A DNA stretch of 64,000 nucleotides from Massilia sp. PAMC28688 (GCF_019443445.1 NZ_CP080378.1:3348001-3412000), one strand, 5' to 3'. Numbered from the stretch's first letter, positions 1 through 10,815 are shown. Notes: generated from the sequence alone by a model not told the origin. Made by a program: numbers and translations.

Positions 1-319
1 TCACGCCAACGCCAACCGTGGGCAGGATATCAGCGCGGCGCACCTGGAACTGGGCACGCGCCTGTTCGATGTTGGCAATTGCCACCCGCAGGTCGCGGTT
101 GTTGGTCAATGCCAGGCCGATGAGCTGCCTGAGGCGCTGGTCGGCAAAGAAGCTTTGCCAGTCCAGGTTGGCCGCCGCCTGGTTGCTGGTGCTGTCGGCC
201 AGCGGGAAGGTGGCCGCCACCGGCGCCGCCGGGCGCTGGTAAGTGGGCGCCAGCGACATGCAGCCAGCCAGGGTCAGTGACAGCGCCAGCGGCCCAAGCT
301 TGTAAATCGTCTTAATCAT
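1..319 (-). CDS. Outer-membrane efflux lipoprotein (OprM/NodT type), N-terminal part only
   Basis: This is the start of an outer-membrane channel of a tripartite RND efflux pump; the gene runs off the left edge of the window. The visible 106 residues open with MIKTIYKLGPLALSLTLAG and a lipobox (LAGC at about residues 17-20), followed by a sequence typical of the NodT/OprM family: an N-terminal linker, then DWQSFFADQRLRQLIGLALTN and the beginning of the long helical barrel (NIEQARAQF). The start codon overlaps the stop of the pump gene by 8 bases, so it is the third gene of the operon membrane fusion protein, pump, channel. Seen: lipobox and family motifs. Known: such proteins are lipid-anchored in the outer membrane and form the exit duct. 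The substrate range cannot be read from the sequence. Confidence 0.9.
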   Translation of the reverse strand, partial: MIKTIYKLGPLALSLTLAGCMSLAPTYQRPAAPVAATFPLADSTSNQAAANLDWQSFFADQRLRQLIGLALTNNRDLRVAIANIEQARAQFQVRRADILPTVGVGV

Positions 320-3300
320 GCTTTACCTCGACTGCGGGATGAGCGGCACCGTCTTCGTGCGCATACTTCTGGCGCTGACGCTCACTGCCCTTGAAAAGTT
401 TGCGGACGATCACGAAGAACACGGGCACAAAGAACACGCCAAGTGCAGTAGCGGTGATCATGCCGCCCATGACGCCGGTGCCGATGGCACGCTGGCTGGC
501 CGAACCCGCGCCGCTGGCAATCACCAGTGGCAGCACGCCGAGGATAAAGGCGAGCGAGGTCATGATAATCGGGCGGAAGCGCAGGTGGCACGCTTCCAGC
601 GCCGCTTCCACCAGCGTGCGGCCCTGCGCCTGCAGGTCCTTGGCAAATTCGATGATCAGCACCGCGTTTTTCGCGCCCAGGCCAATGATGGTGATCAAGC
701 CCACCTTGAAGTACACATCGTTGGGAAAGCCGCGCAGGTTCGCCGCCAGCAGCGCGCCAAGCACGCCCAGTGGCACCACCAGCAGCACCGCCACCGGAAT
801 CGACCAGCTTTCATAGAGTGCGGCCAGGGCCAGAAATACCGCCAGCATGGCAAAGGCGAGCAGGATGCCGACCGTGGAGCCGGACAGCTTTTCTTCGCGC
901 GACTGGCCGGTCCATTCAAACGCGAAGCCGGGCGGCAGCTGGCCGGCGAGGCGCTCCATTTCGTCCAGCGCCTGGCCGGTACTGTAGCCGGGCGCCGCGT
1001 CGCCCGAGAGGCGAATGCTCGGGTAGCCGTTGTAGCGCACCGTTTGCATGGGACCTGTCACCCAGCGCGTGGTGGCAAAGGCCGACAGGGGCACGGGCTG
1101 GCCGCGCGCATTCATGGCGTTTAAGCGCAGCAAGTCTTCCGGCTGCATGCGCGAGGGCGCATCGGCCTGGACCACCACGCGCTGCAGGCGGCCCGCATTC
1201 GGGAAGTCATTGATGTAGGCCGAACCGAGCGACGTCGAAATGGCCGCATTGATCGCGTCGAACGTCACGCCCAGTGCACTGGCCTTGTCGCGGTCAATGT
1301 CGAGCTGAACCTGCGGCGCGTCTTCCAGGCCTTCCGGACGCACGCCGGCCAGGATCGGGCTCTGGCCCGCCATGCCCAGCAGCTGGTTACGCGCAGCCAT
1401 GAGCGCGTCGCGCCCCTGGCCGCCCCGGTCCTGCAGACGGAAGGAGAAGCCGGTGCCGCGTCCGAGCTCCGGGATTGGCGGCGGGCTGATGGCGAAAATG
1501 ATGGCGTCGCGTACCTGCGACAGGCGGCCACTGATGCGGCCTGCCACCGACGTCGCGTCCTGGCCCTCGCCCTTGCGCTCGTCCCAGTCCTTGAGCGTGA
1601 TGAAGCCAAGCGCCATGTTCTGGCCCTGGCCCGAAAAGCTGAAGCCCTGGACTGCCACCATGCTGGCCACTTCCGGCTGCTTGAGGATGAATTCCTCGGC
1701 CTCGCGCAGGGCACGGCCGGTGCGCTCGAGCGTGGCACCGGGCGGCAGCTGGAAGTTGGCGATCAGCGAACCCTGGTCTTCGTTGGGCAGGAAGCTGTTT
1801 GGCATGCGCACAAACAGCAGGCACACCACGCCTATCACGGCCACGAACACGATCAGCGAACGGCCGGTGTGGCGCAGCATTTTGGCCACGAAGCCTTCGT
1901 AGTTTTTTGCAGTCTTGCTGAAGCCGCGGTTGAACCAGCCGAAGAAGCCGGTCTTGGCATGGCTGTGGCCAGCTTCCACAGGCTTGAGCAGGTGGGCGCA
2001 CAGCGCCGGCGTGAGTGTGAGCGCGAGGAAGGCCGAGAACAGGATGGACGAGACCATCACGGCCGAGAACTGGCGGTAGATATTGCCCACCGCGCCGGCG
2101 AAGAACGCCAGCGGCACGAATACCGACACCAGCACCACGGTCACGCCGATAATGGCGCCGGAAATCTGGCCCATGGCCTTGCGCGTCGCTTCCAGCGGCG
2201 GCAAGCCTTCTTCGCTCATGATCCGTTCCACGTTTTCGACCACCACGATGGCGTCGTCGACCACGATGCCGATCACCAGCACCATGCCGAACATGGTCAG
2301 CACGTTGATGGAGTAGCCCAGGGCCAGCAGGGTGCCCAGCGACCCAAGCAGCGCGACCGGCACCACGATGGTGGGAATGATCGTGTAGCGGAAGTTTTGC
2401 AGGAACAGGAACATCACCAGGAACACCAGTACCACCGCTTCAATCAGCGTTACCACGACCTGTTTGATGGAGATGTCGACAAAGCGCGAGCTGTCGTATG
2501 GGACCGCGTAAGTCATCCCCTTGGGGAAGTAGCGTGCCAGCTCGTCCATGCGGGCGCGCACCAGCTTGGCCGTCTCCATCGCATTGCCGGTGGGGGAGAG
2601 CTGGATGCCGATACCGGTGGAAGGCTTGCCATTAAGGCGTGCCGCCGTGGCGTAGCTCTGGGCGCCAAGTTCGATGCGGGCCACGTCGCGCAGGCGCACG
2701 CTGGAGCCGTCCGGATTGGCGCGCAGGATGATGTTGCCGAATTGCTCGACGGTGCTCAGCTGGCCCGATACGACGACCGTGGCGGTAATGGCCTGGCCGC
2801 CGACGTTGGGCAGGTCGCCAATGGTGCCCGACGATACCTGGGCGTTCTGCGAGCGGATGGCTGCGTTCACGTCCGTGGGCGAGAGGTTGAAGCCGACCAG
2901 TTTGGCCGGATCGATCCAGATGCGCATGGCGCGCTCGGTGCCGAACAACTGGGCCTGGCCGACGCCCTTGATGCGCTGGATTTCAGGCAGCACGGTGCGC
3001 GAAGCATAGTCGCCAAGCGCGATCGGATCCCATTTCGGGTCGCTCGACGTGAGAATGGTAAACATCAGGAAGTTGGCGCGCGCCTTGTCCACGCGCACGC
3101 CCTGCTGCACCACCGCCTGCGGCAGGCGCGGGGTGGCGCGGGCCAGGCGGTTCTGCACGTCCACCTGGGCCAGGTCATCGTTGGTGCCGGTTTCAAAACT
3201 GAGCGTGATGGAGCCGGTGCCGTTGGCCTGGCTGATTGACTCCATGTAGATGAGGCCCGGGGAACCGTTCATTTCGCGTTCGATCACGCTGATGACGCTG

Positions 3301-3476
3301 TCCTCGAGGGTCTGGGCCGACGCGCCGGGGTAGGCGGCATTGATGACGATGGATGGTGGGGCCACTGCCGGGTATTGCGCCACCGGCAGCTGGGTAATGG
3401 AGACCGCGCCCACGACCATGATGAAGAGCGCGATGACCCATGCGAAGATGGGGCGGTCGATAAAATAGCGAGCCAT
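312..3476 (-). CDS. RND multidrug efflux pump, inner-membrane transporter (AcrB/MexB, HAE1 family)
   Basis: Proton-driven drug exporter of 1054 residues, the normal length of the AcrB/MexB family. It begins with the characteristic MARYFIDRPIFAWVIAL first membrane helix. Paired aspartates fall at residues 407 and 408 (VGIVVDDAIVVVEN-like segment, also present as GIVVDDAIVVV here), exactly the AcrB numbering of the proton relay, and a conserved lysine lies in the GLGAKNAVLIIEFAKD segment of the second half. Two repeated halves each with a large periplasmic loop are evident. It lies 22 bases after the membrane fusion protein gene and overlaps the outer-membrane channel gene, so the three are co-transcribed. 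The C-terminal tail (EDGAAHPAVEVKHD) is hydrophilic. The family is certain; specificity is not predicted. Confidence 0.97.
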   Translation of the reverse strand: MARYFIDRPIFAWVIALFIMVVGAVSITQLPVAQYPAVAPPSIVINAAYPGASAQTLEDSVISVIEREMNGSPGLIYMESISQANGTGSITLSFETGTNDDLAQVDVQNRLARATPRLPQAVVQQGVRVDKARANFLMFTILTSSDPKWDPIALGDYASRTVLPEIQRIKGVGQAQLFGTERAMRIWIDPAKLVGFNLSPTDVNAAIRSQNAQVSSGTIGDLPNVGGQAITATVVVSGQLSTVEQFGNIILRANPDGSSVRLRDVARIELGAQSYATAARLNGKPSTGIGIQLSPTGNAMETAKLVRARMDELARYFPKGMTYAVPYDSSRFVDISIKQVVVTLIEAVVLVFLVMFLFLQNFRYTIIPTIVVPVALLGSLGTLLALGYSINVLTMFGMVLVIGIVVDDAIVVVENVERIMSEEGLPPLEATRKAMGQISGAIIGVTVVLVSVFVPLAFFAGAVGNIYRQFSAVMVSSILFSAFLALTLTPALCAHLLKPVEAGHSHAKTGFFGWFNRGFSKTAKNYEGFVAKMLRHTGRSLIVFVAVIGVVCLLFVRMPNSFLPNEDQGSLIANFQLPPGATLERTGRALREAEEFILKQPEVASMVAVQGFSFSGQGQNMALGFITLKDWDERKGEGQDATSVAGRISGRLSQVRDAIIFAISPPPIPELGRGTGFSFRLQDRGGQGRDALMAARNQLLGMAGQSPILAGVRPEGLEDAPQVQLDIDRDKASALGVTFDAINAAISTSLGSAYINDFPNAGRLQRVVVQADAPSRMQPEDLLRLNAMNARGQPVPLSAFATTRWVTGPMQTVRYNGYPSIRLSGDAAPGYSTGQALDEMERLAGQLPPGFAFEWTGQSREEKLSGSTVGILLAFAMLAVFLALAALYESWSIPVAVLLVVPLGVLGALLAANLRGFPNDVYFKVGLITIIGLGAKNAVLIIEFAKDLQAQGRTLVEAALEACHLRFRPIIMTSLAFILGVLPLVIASGAGSASQRAIGTGVMGGMITATALGVFFVPVFFVIVRKLFKGSERQRQKYAHEDGAAHPAVEVKHD

Positions 3477-3498
3477 TGATAGTCCTGACTAAAATTCG

Positions 3499-4719
3499 TT
3501 AGCGGCTGGCCGCTGGCGCAGGGGCGGCGGCCGCTGGCGCGGGAGCTTGCGCAGTCGCCGGCGCCGACCATGGCACCGGCTTGACCTCGGCGCCCGGTCC
3601 CTGGAGCTTCTGGAAGCCGTCGACCACGACCTGCTCGCCATCCTTGAGGCCTTCGAGCACCACCCACTGGCCATCTTGCTGGGAGCCGACGCGGATCGTG
3701 CGCGGCTGCGTCTTGCCGTCGGCGCCTACCACCACCACCGTGTCGCCGGAGCTGCCGCGGGTGACTGCCTGCTGGGGGATGAGAATGGCTGCCGGAACCT
3801 GGGCCTGGGCCACGCGCACGCGCACGTACTGGCCAGGCAGCAGCATGTTGTCATTGTTGGGTACCTGGGCGCGCAGGGTGACCTGGCCCGAAGTCGGGTC
3901 GACGGTCACGTCCGAAAACAGGAGCTTGCCCTTGTGCGTCAGTTCCGAGCCGTCATCCATGATGATCGATACGGGCACGGCCTCGCCTTGGGTCACATTG
4001 ACGCCGGCCGCGCGGCGCAGGCGCTGCAATTCCGAAGCCGATTGCGTGAAATTGACAAACACGCTGTCGGTCTGCTGGATCACGGCCAGCTGGGTGGCCT
4101 CGGCTGCGCTGACCAGGGCGCCTTCGGTGACCAGCGCCCGCCCGATGCGGCCCGCAATGGGAGCGGTCACGCTGGCGTAGCCGGTATTGATCTGCGCGAT
4201 CTGTACCAGGGCGCGCTGGGCCGCGACGTCGGCCTGGGCGGTGCGCTGGGCCGCGACCACATTGTCGTACTCCTGCTTGCTCACGGCATTGGCTTCGGCC
4301 AGCGGCTTGTAGCGGTTGGCCTGGGCGGTGGCCTGGCTCAGGTTGGCTTGCGCCTTGCCAAGATTGGCACGGGCGCTTGCCAGTTGGGCCTGGTAAGGGG
4401 CGGGATCAATCTGGAACAGCACCTGTCCCTGCTTTACCTCGCTGCCTTCGGTAAACAGGCGCTTGAGCACCACGCCATTGACGCGGGCGCGCACCTGCGC
4501 CACCCGTACCGCTTCCACGCGCCCAGGCAATTCGGACTGCAGCGCCACCGGCGCAGTCTTGACGGTGATCACGCCCACCTGGGGTGGCGGTGGCTTGCCG
4601 CCCGGACCACCGGCACCTGGTCCACCGGGAGCCGCATTTTTGTCGCCGCATGCAACCAGCATGCACAGGACGGCGGTCGCAGCGACTGCGCGCGTGGCGA
4701 AGGAGGATAATGAACGCAT
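3499..4719 (-). CDS. RND efflux periplasmic adaptor (membrane fusion protein, AcrA/MexA family)
   Basis: Adaptor that links the inner-membrane pump with the outer-membrane channel. The chosen ATG gives MRSLSSFATRAVAATAVLCMLVACG, a lipoprotein signal with lipobox LVAC, and has AAGGAA about 9 bases upstream; an upstream in-frame ATG would add 17 residues that spoil the signal. After the signal come a Gly/Pro-rich linker, the split lipoyl domain (VRARVNGVVLKRLF... and GYASVTAPIAGRIG), a coiled-coil hairpin rich in Ala/Gln (about residues 100-170) and the beta-barrel and membrane-proximal domains (TVDPTSGQVTLRAQVPN). The C-terminus is an Ala/Pro-rich tail. First gene of the efflux operon, divergent from the TetR gene; the intergenic region holds an inverted repeat that is the likely repressor site. 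Confidence 0.95.
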   Translation of the reverse strand: MRSLSSFATRAVAATAVLCMLVACGDKNAAPGGPGAGGPGGKPPPPQVGVITVKTAPVALQSELPGRVEAVRVAQVRARVNGVVLKRLFTEGSEVKQGQVLFQIDPAPYQAQLASARANLGKAQANLSQATAQANRYKPLAEANAVSKQEYDNVVAAQRTAQADVAAQRALVQIAQINTGYASVTAPIAGRIGRALVTEGALVSAAEATQLAVIQQTDSVFVNFTQSASELQRLRRAAGVNVTQGEAVPVSIIMDDGSELTHKGKLLFSDVTVDPTSGQVTLRAQVPNNDNMLLPGQYVRVRVAQAQVPAAILIPQQAVTRGSSGDTVVVVGADGKTQPRTIRVGSQQDGQWVVLEGLKDGEQVVVDGFQKLQGPGAEVKPVPWSAPATAQAPAPAAAAPAPAASR

Positions 4720-4803
4720 TCGGAAGTTCCTTAAGAATATTGTTGTATTGACCGGACAGATCGGCTGCACGCTGTAATAAGACCCCCGCCACGGTCGATT
4801 TGA

Positions 4804-4827
4804 AATATACTATCACGAATGTATGTT
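4804..4827. promoter_or_regulatory. Putative TetR/AcrR-type operator
   Basis: Imperfect inverted repeat AATATAC-N10-GTATGTT (6 of 7 arm positions pair) between the divergent membrane fusion protein and tetR genes. The right half GAATGTATGT matches the well-known half-site of the E. coli AcrR operator. AT-rich compared with its surroundings and placed where it could overlap both promoters. Inference: autoregulation and control of the efflux operon by the adjacent TetR protein. Confidence 0.6.
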
Positions 4828-4860
4828 TAATGTTTGGCGCAGGTAATTTGGAGCAAAAAG

Positions 4861-5472
4861 ATGGTTCGCAGAACGAAAGAAGAGGCACTGGCAACACGGC
4901 ACAGTATTCTGGATGCAGCTGAACAACTGTTCGTGAAACAGGGCGTCTCGGCGACTACCCTCCAGCATATCGCAACGGCCGCCGGCGTGACGCGGGGCGC
5001 CATTTATTGGCATTTTGAGGACAAGGGCGAGATGTTCAACGCCATGATGGAGCGCGTCAAAATGCCGCTCGAAGCGGCGCGCCAGCAGATGGAAGAAGCC
5101 AACCCGCTCGAACCGCTGCAGGCGCTGCGCGAGCATATGCTGGCGTGCTTTCGGGTGACGGTGGAAAATCCGCAGGCGCGTCGCGTGTTCGAGATCGCCA
5201 CGCTCAAGATGGAATTTACGGACGAGCTCAATTCGGTGCGCATCCGCCGCAAACAAAACCAGGAAATGTGGATGGCACGGACCGAGGCTGCGCTGCGCGA
5301 CGGGATCGCCAAGGGCAGTGTGAAAAAGGATGCCGACCCGGTGGCGGTGGCGCTGGGGCTGTGGGCCATTCTCGATGGGCTGCTGCGGCTGTGGCTGCTG
5401 GACCAGAGTTTCGACCTGCTCAAGGTGGGCGGGCAGGTGGTCGATACCCACCTGGCCTGCCTCGAAGCGTAA
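4861..5472 (+). CDS. TetR/AcrR-family repressor of the divergent efflux operon
   Basis: A 203-residue one-component repressor. The N-terminal helix-turn-helix (about residues 10-60) contains ILDAAEQLFVKQGVSATTLQHIATAAGVTRGAIYWHFEDKGEMF, the classical TetR pattern of the AcrR subgroup; the rest is an all-helical ligand-binding domain typical of AcrR_C. The ATG at 4861 is preferred because GGAG sits 9-10 bases upstream; a TTG 27 bases earlier is also in frame. Divergent from the RND operon with an inverted repeat in between, so local repression relieved by pump substrates is the natural reading. Family assignment is firm; target is inferred from position. Confidence 0.93.
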   Translation: MVRRTKEEALATRHSILDAAEQLFVKQGVSATTLQHIATAAGVTRGAIYWHFEDKGEMFNAMMERVKMPLEAARQQMEEANPLEPLQALREHMLACFRVTVENPQARRVFEIATLKMEFTDELNSVRIRRKQNQEMWMARTEAALRDGIAKGSVKKDADPVAVALGLWAILDGLLRLWLLDQSFDLLKVGGQVVDTHLACLEA

Positions 5473-5506
5473 GCGCGGGCGGCCCCGGTGCTCGCCTGCC
5501 GCCTGA

Positions 5507-6439
5507 TCAGCGCATGCCGCTGATGATCTGCTTGAGCTTGCCCGAATCGGCGCAGAATGCGCGGATGCCTTCGGCCAGCTTGTCGGACGCCATGGCGTCT
5601 TCGTTCATCATGAAGCGGAAGGTCTTTTCGTCGAGCGCGACTTTTTCAATCGACACGGCGCCGCCCTCGCCGCCCAGCTTGCGTTCGACCTTGCCTTCGG
5701 TATTGGCCAGCTGCTGCAGCAGTTCCGGGCTGATGGTGAGCAGGTCGCAGCCGGCCAGTTCCAGGATTTGCGAGGTATTGCGAAAGCTCGCGCCCATTAC
5801 CTCGGTCTTGTAGCCGAACTTGCGGTAGTAATTGTAGATGCGCTTGACCGACTGCACGCCCGGATCTTCCGCCCCCATGTAATCGACGCCGGTCTGCTTC
5901 TTGAAGTAGTCGTAGATGCGGCCGACGAAGGGTGAAATGAGCTGGGCGCCGGCTTCGGCACAGGCAATGGCCTGGGGCAGGGCGAACAACAGCGTCATGT
6001 TGACGCGGATGCCTTCCTTTTGCAGGATCTCGGCGGCGCGGATGCCTTCCCAGGTGGAGGCGATCTTGATCAGCACGCGCTCGCGGCCGACGCCTTCAGC
6101 CTCGTACAGGGCAATCAGTTCGCGGCCCTTGGCCACGGTGGCGTGGGTGTCGAAGGAAAGGGCGGCATCGATCTCGGTGGAGACCCGGCCCGGGATGATC
6201 TTGAGGATTTCCATGCCAAAGGCGACCAGCACGCGGTCGATTATTTCACCGGTGGAGAGCTTGGGATGATCCTTGATGGCCTTGTCCAGGATGTGCTTGT
6301 ACTCAGGCTTTTGCACGGCCTTGAGGATGAGCGAGGGATTGGTGGTGGCGTCTTGCGGGGTGAATTGCTTGATGGACTGGAAGTCGCCGGTATCGGCGAC
6401 GACCGTGGTGAATTGTTTGAGTTGTTCGAGCTGGTTCAT
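5507..6439 (-). CDS. tal: Transaldolase (class I, TalB type)
   Basis: Cytoplasmic pentose-phosphate enzyme that moves a three-carbon unit from sedoheptulose 7-phosphate to glyceraldehyde 3-phosphate. The 310-residue protein has the TalB-length TIM barrel, the [10 protein letters not shown] motif near residue 30 and the Schiff-base lysine K125 in [12 protein letters not shown]. It is the last gene of a leftward run zwf, hexR, msr, tal with gaps of 30, 54 and 65 bases. This links oxidative and non-oxidative pentose reactions in one probable HexR-controlled transcript. No truncation or unusual residue seen. Confidence 0.97.
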   Translation of the reverse strand: MNQLEQLKQFTTVVADTGDFQSIKQFTPQDATTNPSLILKAVQKPEYKHILDKAIKDHPKLSTGEIIDRVLVAFGMEILKIIPGRVSTEIDAALSFDTHATVAKGRELIALYEAEGVGRERVLIKIASTWEGIRAAEILQKEGIRVNMTLLFALPQAIACAEAGAQLISPFVGRIYDYFKKQTGVDYMGAEDPGVQSVKRIYNYYRKFGYKTEVMGASFRNTSQILELAGCDLLTISPELLQQLANTEGKVERKLGGEGGAVSIEKVALDEKTFRFMMNEDAMASDKLAEGIRAFCADSGKLKQIISGMR

Positions 6440-6504
6440 GTTCGCGCCGGTGCAATGAGGTCAAAAAAACATTGTACCTCCGCGCGCGCAAACCGGCGCG
6501 CGTA

Positions 6505-7002
6505 TCAGAAGTCGGTGGCGGCCATGAAGGCGGCAACCAGCGATTCCAGGCCGGCCTGGTCCTCGGCGCTGAAGCGGTTCAGCGTGGGGCTGTCGATGTC
6601 GAACACGCCCAGCACTTCGCCGTTTTTCAGCAAGGGAATGACGATTTCGGCGTTGGAGGCCGAATCGCAGGCAATGTGGCCAGGGAAGGCATGCACGTCA
6701 GGCACCAGCTGCGTGACGCGCTGCGCGGCGGCGGCCCCGCACACGCCGCGGCCAAAAGGAATGCGGGCGCAGGCCACCTTGCCCTGGAACGGGCCCACCA
6801 GCAGTTCCTTGCCGTCGCCCTGCTTGTTCGGGCGCGTCAGGTAGAAGCCTGCCCAGTTCAGTTCGGCGATGGTGTCGTAGATGAAGGCGGAAAACTGCGA
6901 GGCATTGGCCACCAGATCGCGCTCGCCGTCGAGAATGCTCTCGACCTGGCGGCGCAGCATGGCGTAATCGGGCTTGAGGGCGGCTGCGGGAGTGATGTGC
7001 AT
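6505..7002 (-). CDS. msrC: Free methionine-R-sulfoxide reductase (GAF domain)
   Basis: Single GAF-domain protein of 165 residues related to E. coli YebR/MsrC, which reduces free (not protein-bound) methionine-R-sulfoxide. The three cysteines used by that family are present at residues 78 (GKVACARIPF), 88 (GRGVCG) and 112 (HIACDSASNAEIV), with the surrounding family signature. The start ATG at 7002 directly follows a short leader. It sits between hexR and tal in the zwf operon. Inference: a NADPH-dependent repair enzyme encoded together with the NADPH-generating Zwf. Thioredoxin would be the electron donor, as known for the family. Confidence 0.9.
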   Translation of the reverse strand: MHITPAAALKPDYAMLRRQVESILDGERDLVANASQFSAFIYDTIAELNWAGFYLTRPNKQGDGKELLVGPFQGKVACARIPFGRGVCGAAAAQRVTQLVPDVHAFPGHIACDSASNAEIVIPLLKNGEVLGVFDIDSPTLNRFSAEDQAGLESLVAAFMAATDF

Positions 7003-7056
7003 GGTTGGCCTGGGATAGAGGAAAATGAGGAAAATACAAAGGCCGTATTTTACAAG

Positions 7057-7911
7057 CTAGCCGATGAACGAATCGAACTGCATGTCGAATTCCTGCAGCG
7101 CCTTCTGGGCGTTTTGCATTTTCTTGCGAAATTCCGGACCGCGCTGCAGCGCCAGGCCCACGGCCAGCACGTCGATCACCACCAGGTAGGCCAGGCGCGC
7201 CGAGATGGGTGTGTAGGGATCGGTGTTGAAGACCAGGTCGATGGGAATGAGCACTGTGGCCAGGTCCGCCAGCGGGGTGCCGGAGGGCGCCAGCACGATG
7301 ACGTCGGCCCCGCCGCGGCGCGCCAGTTTGACCGAACGCACCAGGGCCGGGCTGTTGCCGCGCTGCGAAATAGCCACCACCGCGTCGCCTTCGCGCAGCA
7401 GCGCAGCGGCGATGCTGTGGATGTTGGGATCGGCGTAGGCCACCGTGGGCACGCCCGAGCGGAAGAACTTGTGCTGGGCGTCGGTGGCGACGATGCCGGA
7501 CGTGCCCTGGCCGTAGAACTCGATCTTGCTGGCACGCGAAAGGATATCGAGCGCGCGCTGCACGGCTTCGGGATTCAAATTATTGCGCAGGTCCAGCAGC
7601 GTGTTGATGGAGCGGCTGCAGATCTTGTTGACCAGGTCCGACGCCAGGTCGTCCTGGGCCGGTGCTTCGTTCACGCCGGGCAGGGCCAGCGCCAGGCCCT
7701 GGGCCAGCTTGAGCTTGAACTCGTGCCAGCCATCGTAGCCGAGGGTGCGGCAAAAGCGCACCACGGTCGGCTCGGACACCTGCGCGCTGCGGGCCAGCGC
7801 GGTAATGTTCTGGCTGACCGTGGCGGCAGGATGTTCGAGCACTGCCATGGCGACCTTTTTCTCCGATTTGGAGAGCGAGTCGAGCTGGGTGCGGATGGAA
7901 TCTAACAGCAC
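7057..7911 (-). CDS. hexR: HexR, RpiR-family regulator of glucose catabolism
   Basis: A 284-residue regulator with an N-terminal HTH_6 domain (about 1-78: LSKSEKKVAMAVLEHPAATVSQNITALARSAQVSEPTVVRFCRTLGYDG) and a C-terminal SIS sugar-phosphate-binding domain (about 125-260, with EFYGQGTSGIVATDAQHKFFR and VAISQRGNSPALVRSVKLAR). HexR proteins bind DNA as repressors of zwf, edd, eda and related genes and are released by 2-keto-3-deoxy-6-phosphogluconate. The gene is 30 bases downstream of zwf, the usual partner. Four similar operator candidates lie in this window (upstream of zwf, pgi and edd). Name rests on family plus context. Confidence 0.9.
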   Translation of the reverse strand: MLLDSIRTQLDSLSKSEKKVAMAVLEHPAATVSQNITALARSAQVSEPTVVRFCRTLGYDGWHEFKLKLAQGLALALPGVNEAPAQDDLASDLVNKICSRSINTLLDLRNNLNPEAVQRALDILSRASKIEFYGQGTSGIVATDAQHKFFRSGVPTVAYADPNIHSIAAALLREGDAVVAISQRGNSPALVRSVKLARRGGADVIVLAPSGTPLADLATVLIPIDLVFNTDPYTPISARLAYLVVIDVLAVGLALQRGPEFRKKMQNAQKALQEFDMQFDSFIG

Positions 7912-7941
7912 TGGATTGCGGCCTTTGGCGAAGAGCTGTTG

Positions 7942-9411
<1,470 letters not shown>

Positions 9412-9525
9412 GGTGTGATCGCAGAGTAGAGGTGCGTGAATGAATGAGTGATAAATGATGCCGCCATCATGCCGATCCTGGCGCACGCAAGGGTGCGGCG
9501 CACGCGAACCGGGGTGCCGGCTGGT

Positions 9526-9542
9526 TGTGTAAATTTACTACA
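9526..9542. promoter_or_regulatory. hexR: Putative HexR operator, zwf proximal
   Basis: TGTGTAAATTTACTACA. In reverse orientation it reads TGTAGTAAATTTACACA and fits the consensus shared with sites before pgi and edd. AT-rich island in GC-rich DNA, 115 bases before the zwf start. Similar to the TGTAATTAAATTACA-type sites described for HexR in other proteobacteria. Confidence 0.75.
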
Positions 9543-9557
9543 TAAATATGTCGCACG

Positions 9558-9574
9558 CAAGTAATTTTACTACG
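9558..9574. promoter_or_regulatory. hexR: Putative HexR operator, zwf distal
   Basis: CAAGTAATTTTACTACG, a weaker second copy of the same palindrome, centred 32 bases (about three helical turns) from the first. The spacing suggests cooperative binding by two dimers. It is 18 bases from the end of the upstream histidine kinase gene. Confidence 0.62.
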
Positions 9575-9591
9575 CAACTGCGGCTCGATCG

Positions 9592-10815
9592 TCAGGTAAG
9601 GGGCAGGCGGATGGTGAAGGTGCTGCCCTGGTCCCGGCCCGGGCTGGTGACGGTCAGGGTGCCGCCATGCAGTTCCACGATGCGGCGGGCGATGTACAGG
9701 CCCAGGCCGAGGCCGGTGGCATTGCCCTCGGTCTGCAGGGTAAAGGCGCCGAAGACGTGGTGGATATCGGGTGCGGCTATGCCCTGGCCGCTGTCGATCA
9801 CGGCAATTTCCACATGCGTCGCGCCGCGCGCGATGGCCAGGCGCAGCGAGCCCCCGGCCGGCGTAAATTTGATGGCATTTAGCAGCAGGTTCCACAGCAC
9901 CTGCTGCAGGCGGCGGCCATCGGCGGCCAGCGTGATGCTGTCGCCGCGGTCGGCCGGGGTGATGGTAAACAAGATCGCCTTTTCGTGGGCATGGCCCTCG
10001 ATGGTGGAGACCGCGTCGCGCACCACCCGGCCCAGCGACAGCGCTGTGCGCTCGATCGACATCTGGCCGGTCAGGGTGCGGGCGGCGTCGATCAGGTCAT
10101 CGATCATGGCCGCCTCCTGGCGCACATGCACGCGCATCGCCCGCAGCGCGCTTTCCACAGGTTCCGGCAGATCGGCGTGGGTCTTCAAGAGCAGCTCCAC
10201 GCGCATCGACAGCGCCGACAGCGGGGTGCGCATTTCGTGCGATACCGTGGCCAGGAACAGGTCGCGCGTGCGGTTGACGCGCGACAGTTCCCCGATGGTT
10301 TCGCGCTGGCGGTCGATGGTATCGACCAGGGTATGAAGCAAGGCGGTATAGGTCTGCATGCGCGCCTGCGAGACCGGCGGCTGCAGGCGCACCTCGTTCC
10401 ACAGGCGCTGGCCCGAGACGCCAGCCTTGAGCGCGAGCTGCTCGCACTCCATGGGCGAGCTGAAATCGGCAAACACCCAGCCAAAGGTCACCACGCCGTA
10501 CACCTGCCCGAGCAGCTTGAGGGGAATGGCGTAAACACGCATGCCGCATATGCTGTCCTGCGCCGGCTGGTCGCTGGCCAGCACGCTCACCACCAGGCGC
10601 CGTTCGAGCGCAGTGGCTGCACCATCGTCCTTCCAGAACAGGCCACTTTCCAGCAGGCGCGAGGTGCGTGAGGTCATGAAGGGGCCCACCTGGCGGCCGC
10701 ACTGGATGTCGTAGGCGCACACCGTCAGGCCCGACGCCTGCGCAAACTGGTCCAGCGGCGTGCGCCAGCTGTTCCAGTCGGTTAAGGTATCGTCGGGCAG
10801 GGCAATGCTGATCAC
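9592..10815 (-). CDS. Sensor histidine kinase with N-terminal PocR/GAF-like domain
   Basis: A soluble 407-residue kinase without membrane segments. Residues about 10-160 resemble a PocR-type ligand-binding domain (GMRVYAIPLKLLGQVYGVV, then a Cys-containing helix). A HisKA dimerisation domain follows, with the phosphoryl-accepting H193 in ATVSHEMRTPLSAL, then a HATPase domain with an N box (NLLLNAIKFTP), G1 (DSGQGI) and G2 (GLGLGLYIARRIVELHGG). It starts with GTG whose bases overlap the stop of the KaiC-like gene (GTGA), so the two are translationally coupled. No receiver or partner regulator lies beside it. Inference: it acts with the KaiC-like ATPase in a signalling pair. Phosphorelay target unknown. 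Confidence 0.88.
   Translation of the reverse strand: MISIALPDDTLTDWNSWRTPLDQFAQASGLTVCAYDIQCGRQVGPFMTSRTSRLLESGLFWKDDGAATALERRLVVSVLASDQPAQDSICGMRVYAIPLKLLGQVYGVVTFGWVFADFSSPMECEQLALKAGVSGQRLWNEVRLQPPVSQARMQTYTALLHTLVDTIDRQRETIGELSRVNRTRDLFLATVSHEMRTPLSALSMRVELLLKTHADLPEPVESALRAMRVHVRQEAAMIDDLIDAARTLTGQMSIERTALSLGRVVRDAVSTIEGHAHEKAILFTITPADRGDSITLAADGRRLQQVLWNLLLNAIKFTPAGGSLRLAIARGATHVEIAVIDSGQGIAAPDIHHVFGAFTLQTEGNATGLGLGLYIARRIVELHGGTLTVTSPGRDQGSTFTIRLPLT

Noticed and set aside
1869..3239. Antisense frame of 456 codons opposite the RND pump
   Set aside because: Shadow of the pump gene; no start signal and His/Asp/Gly-rich composition.
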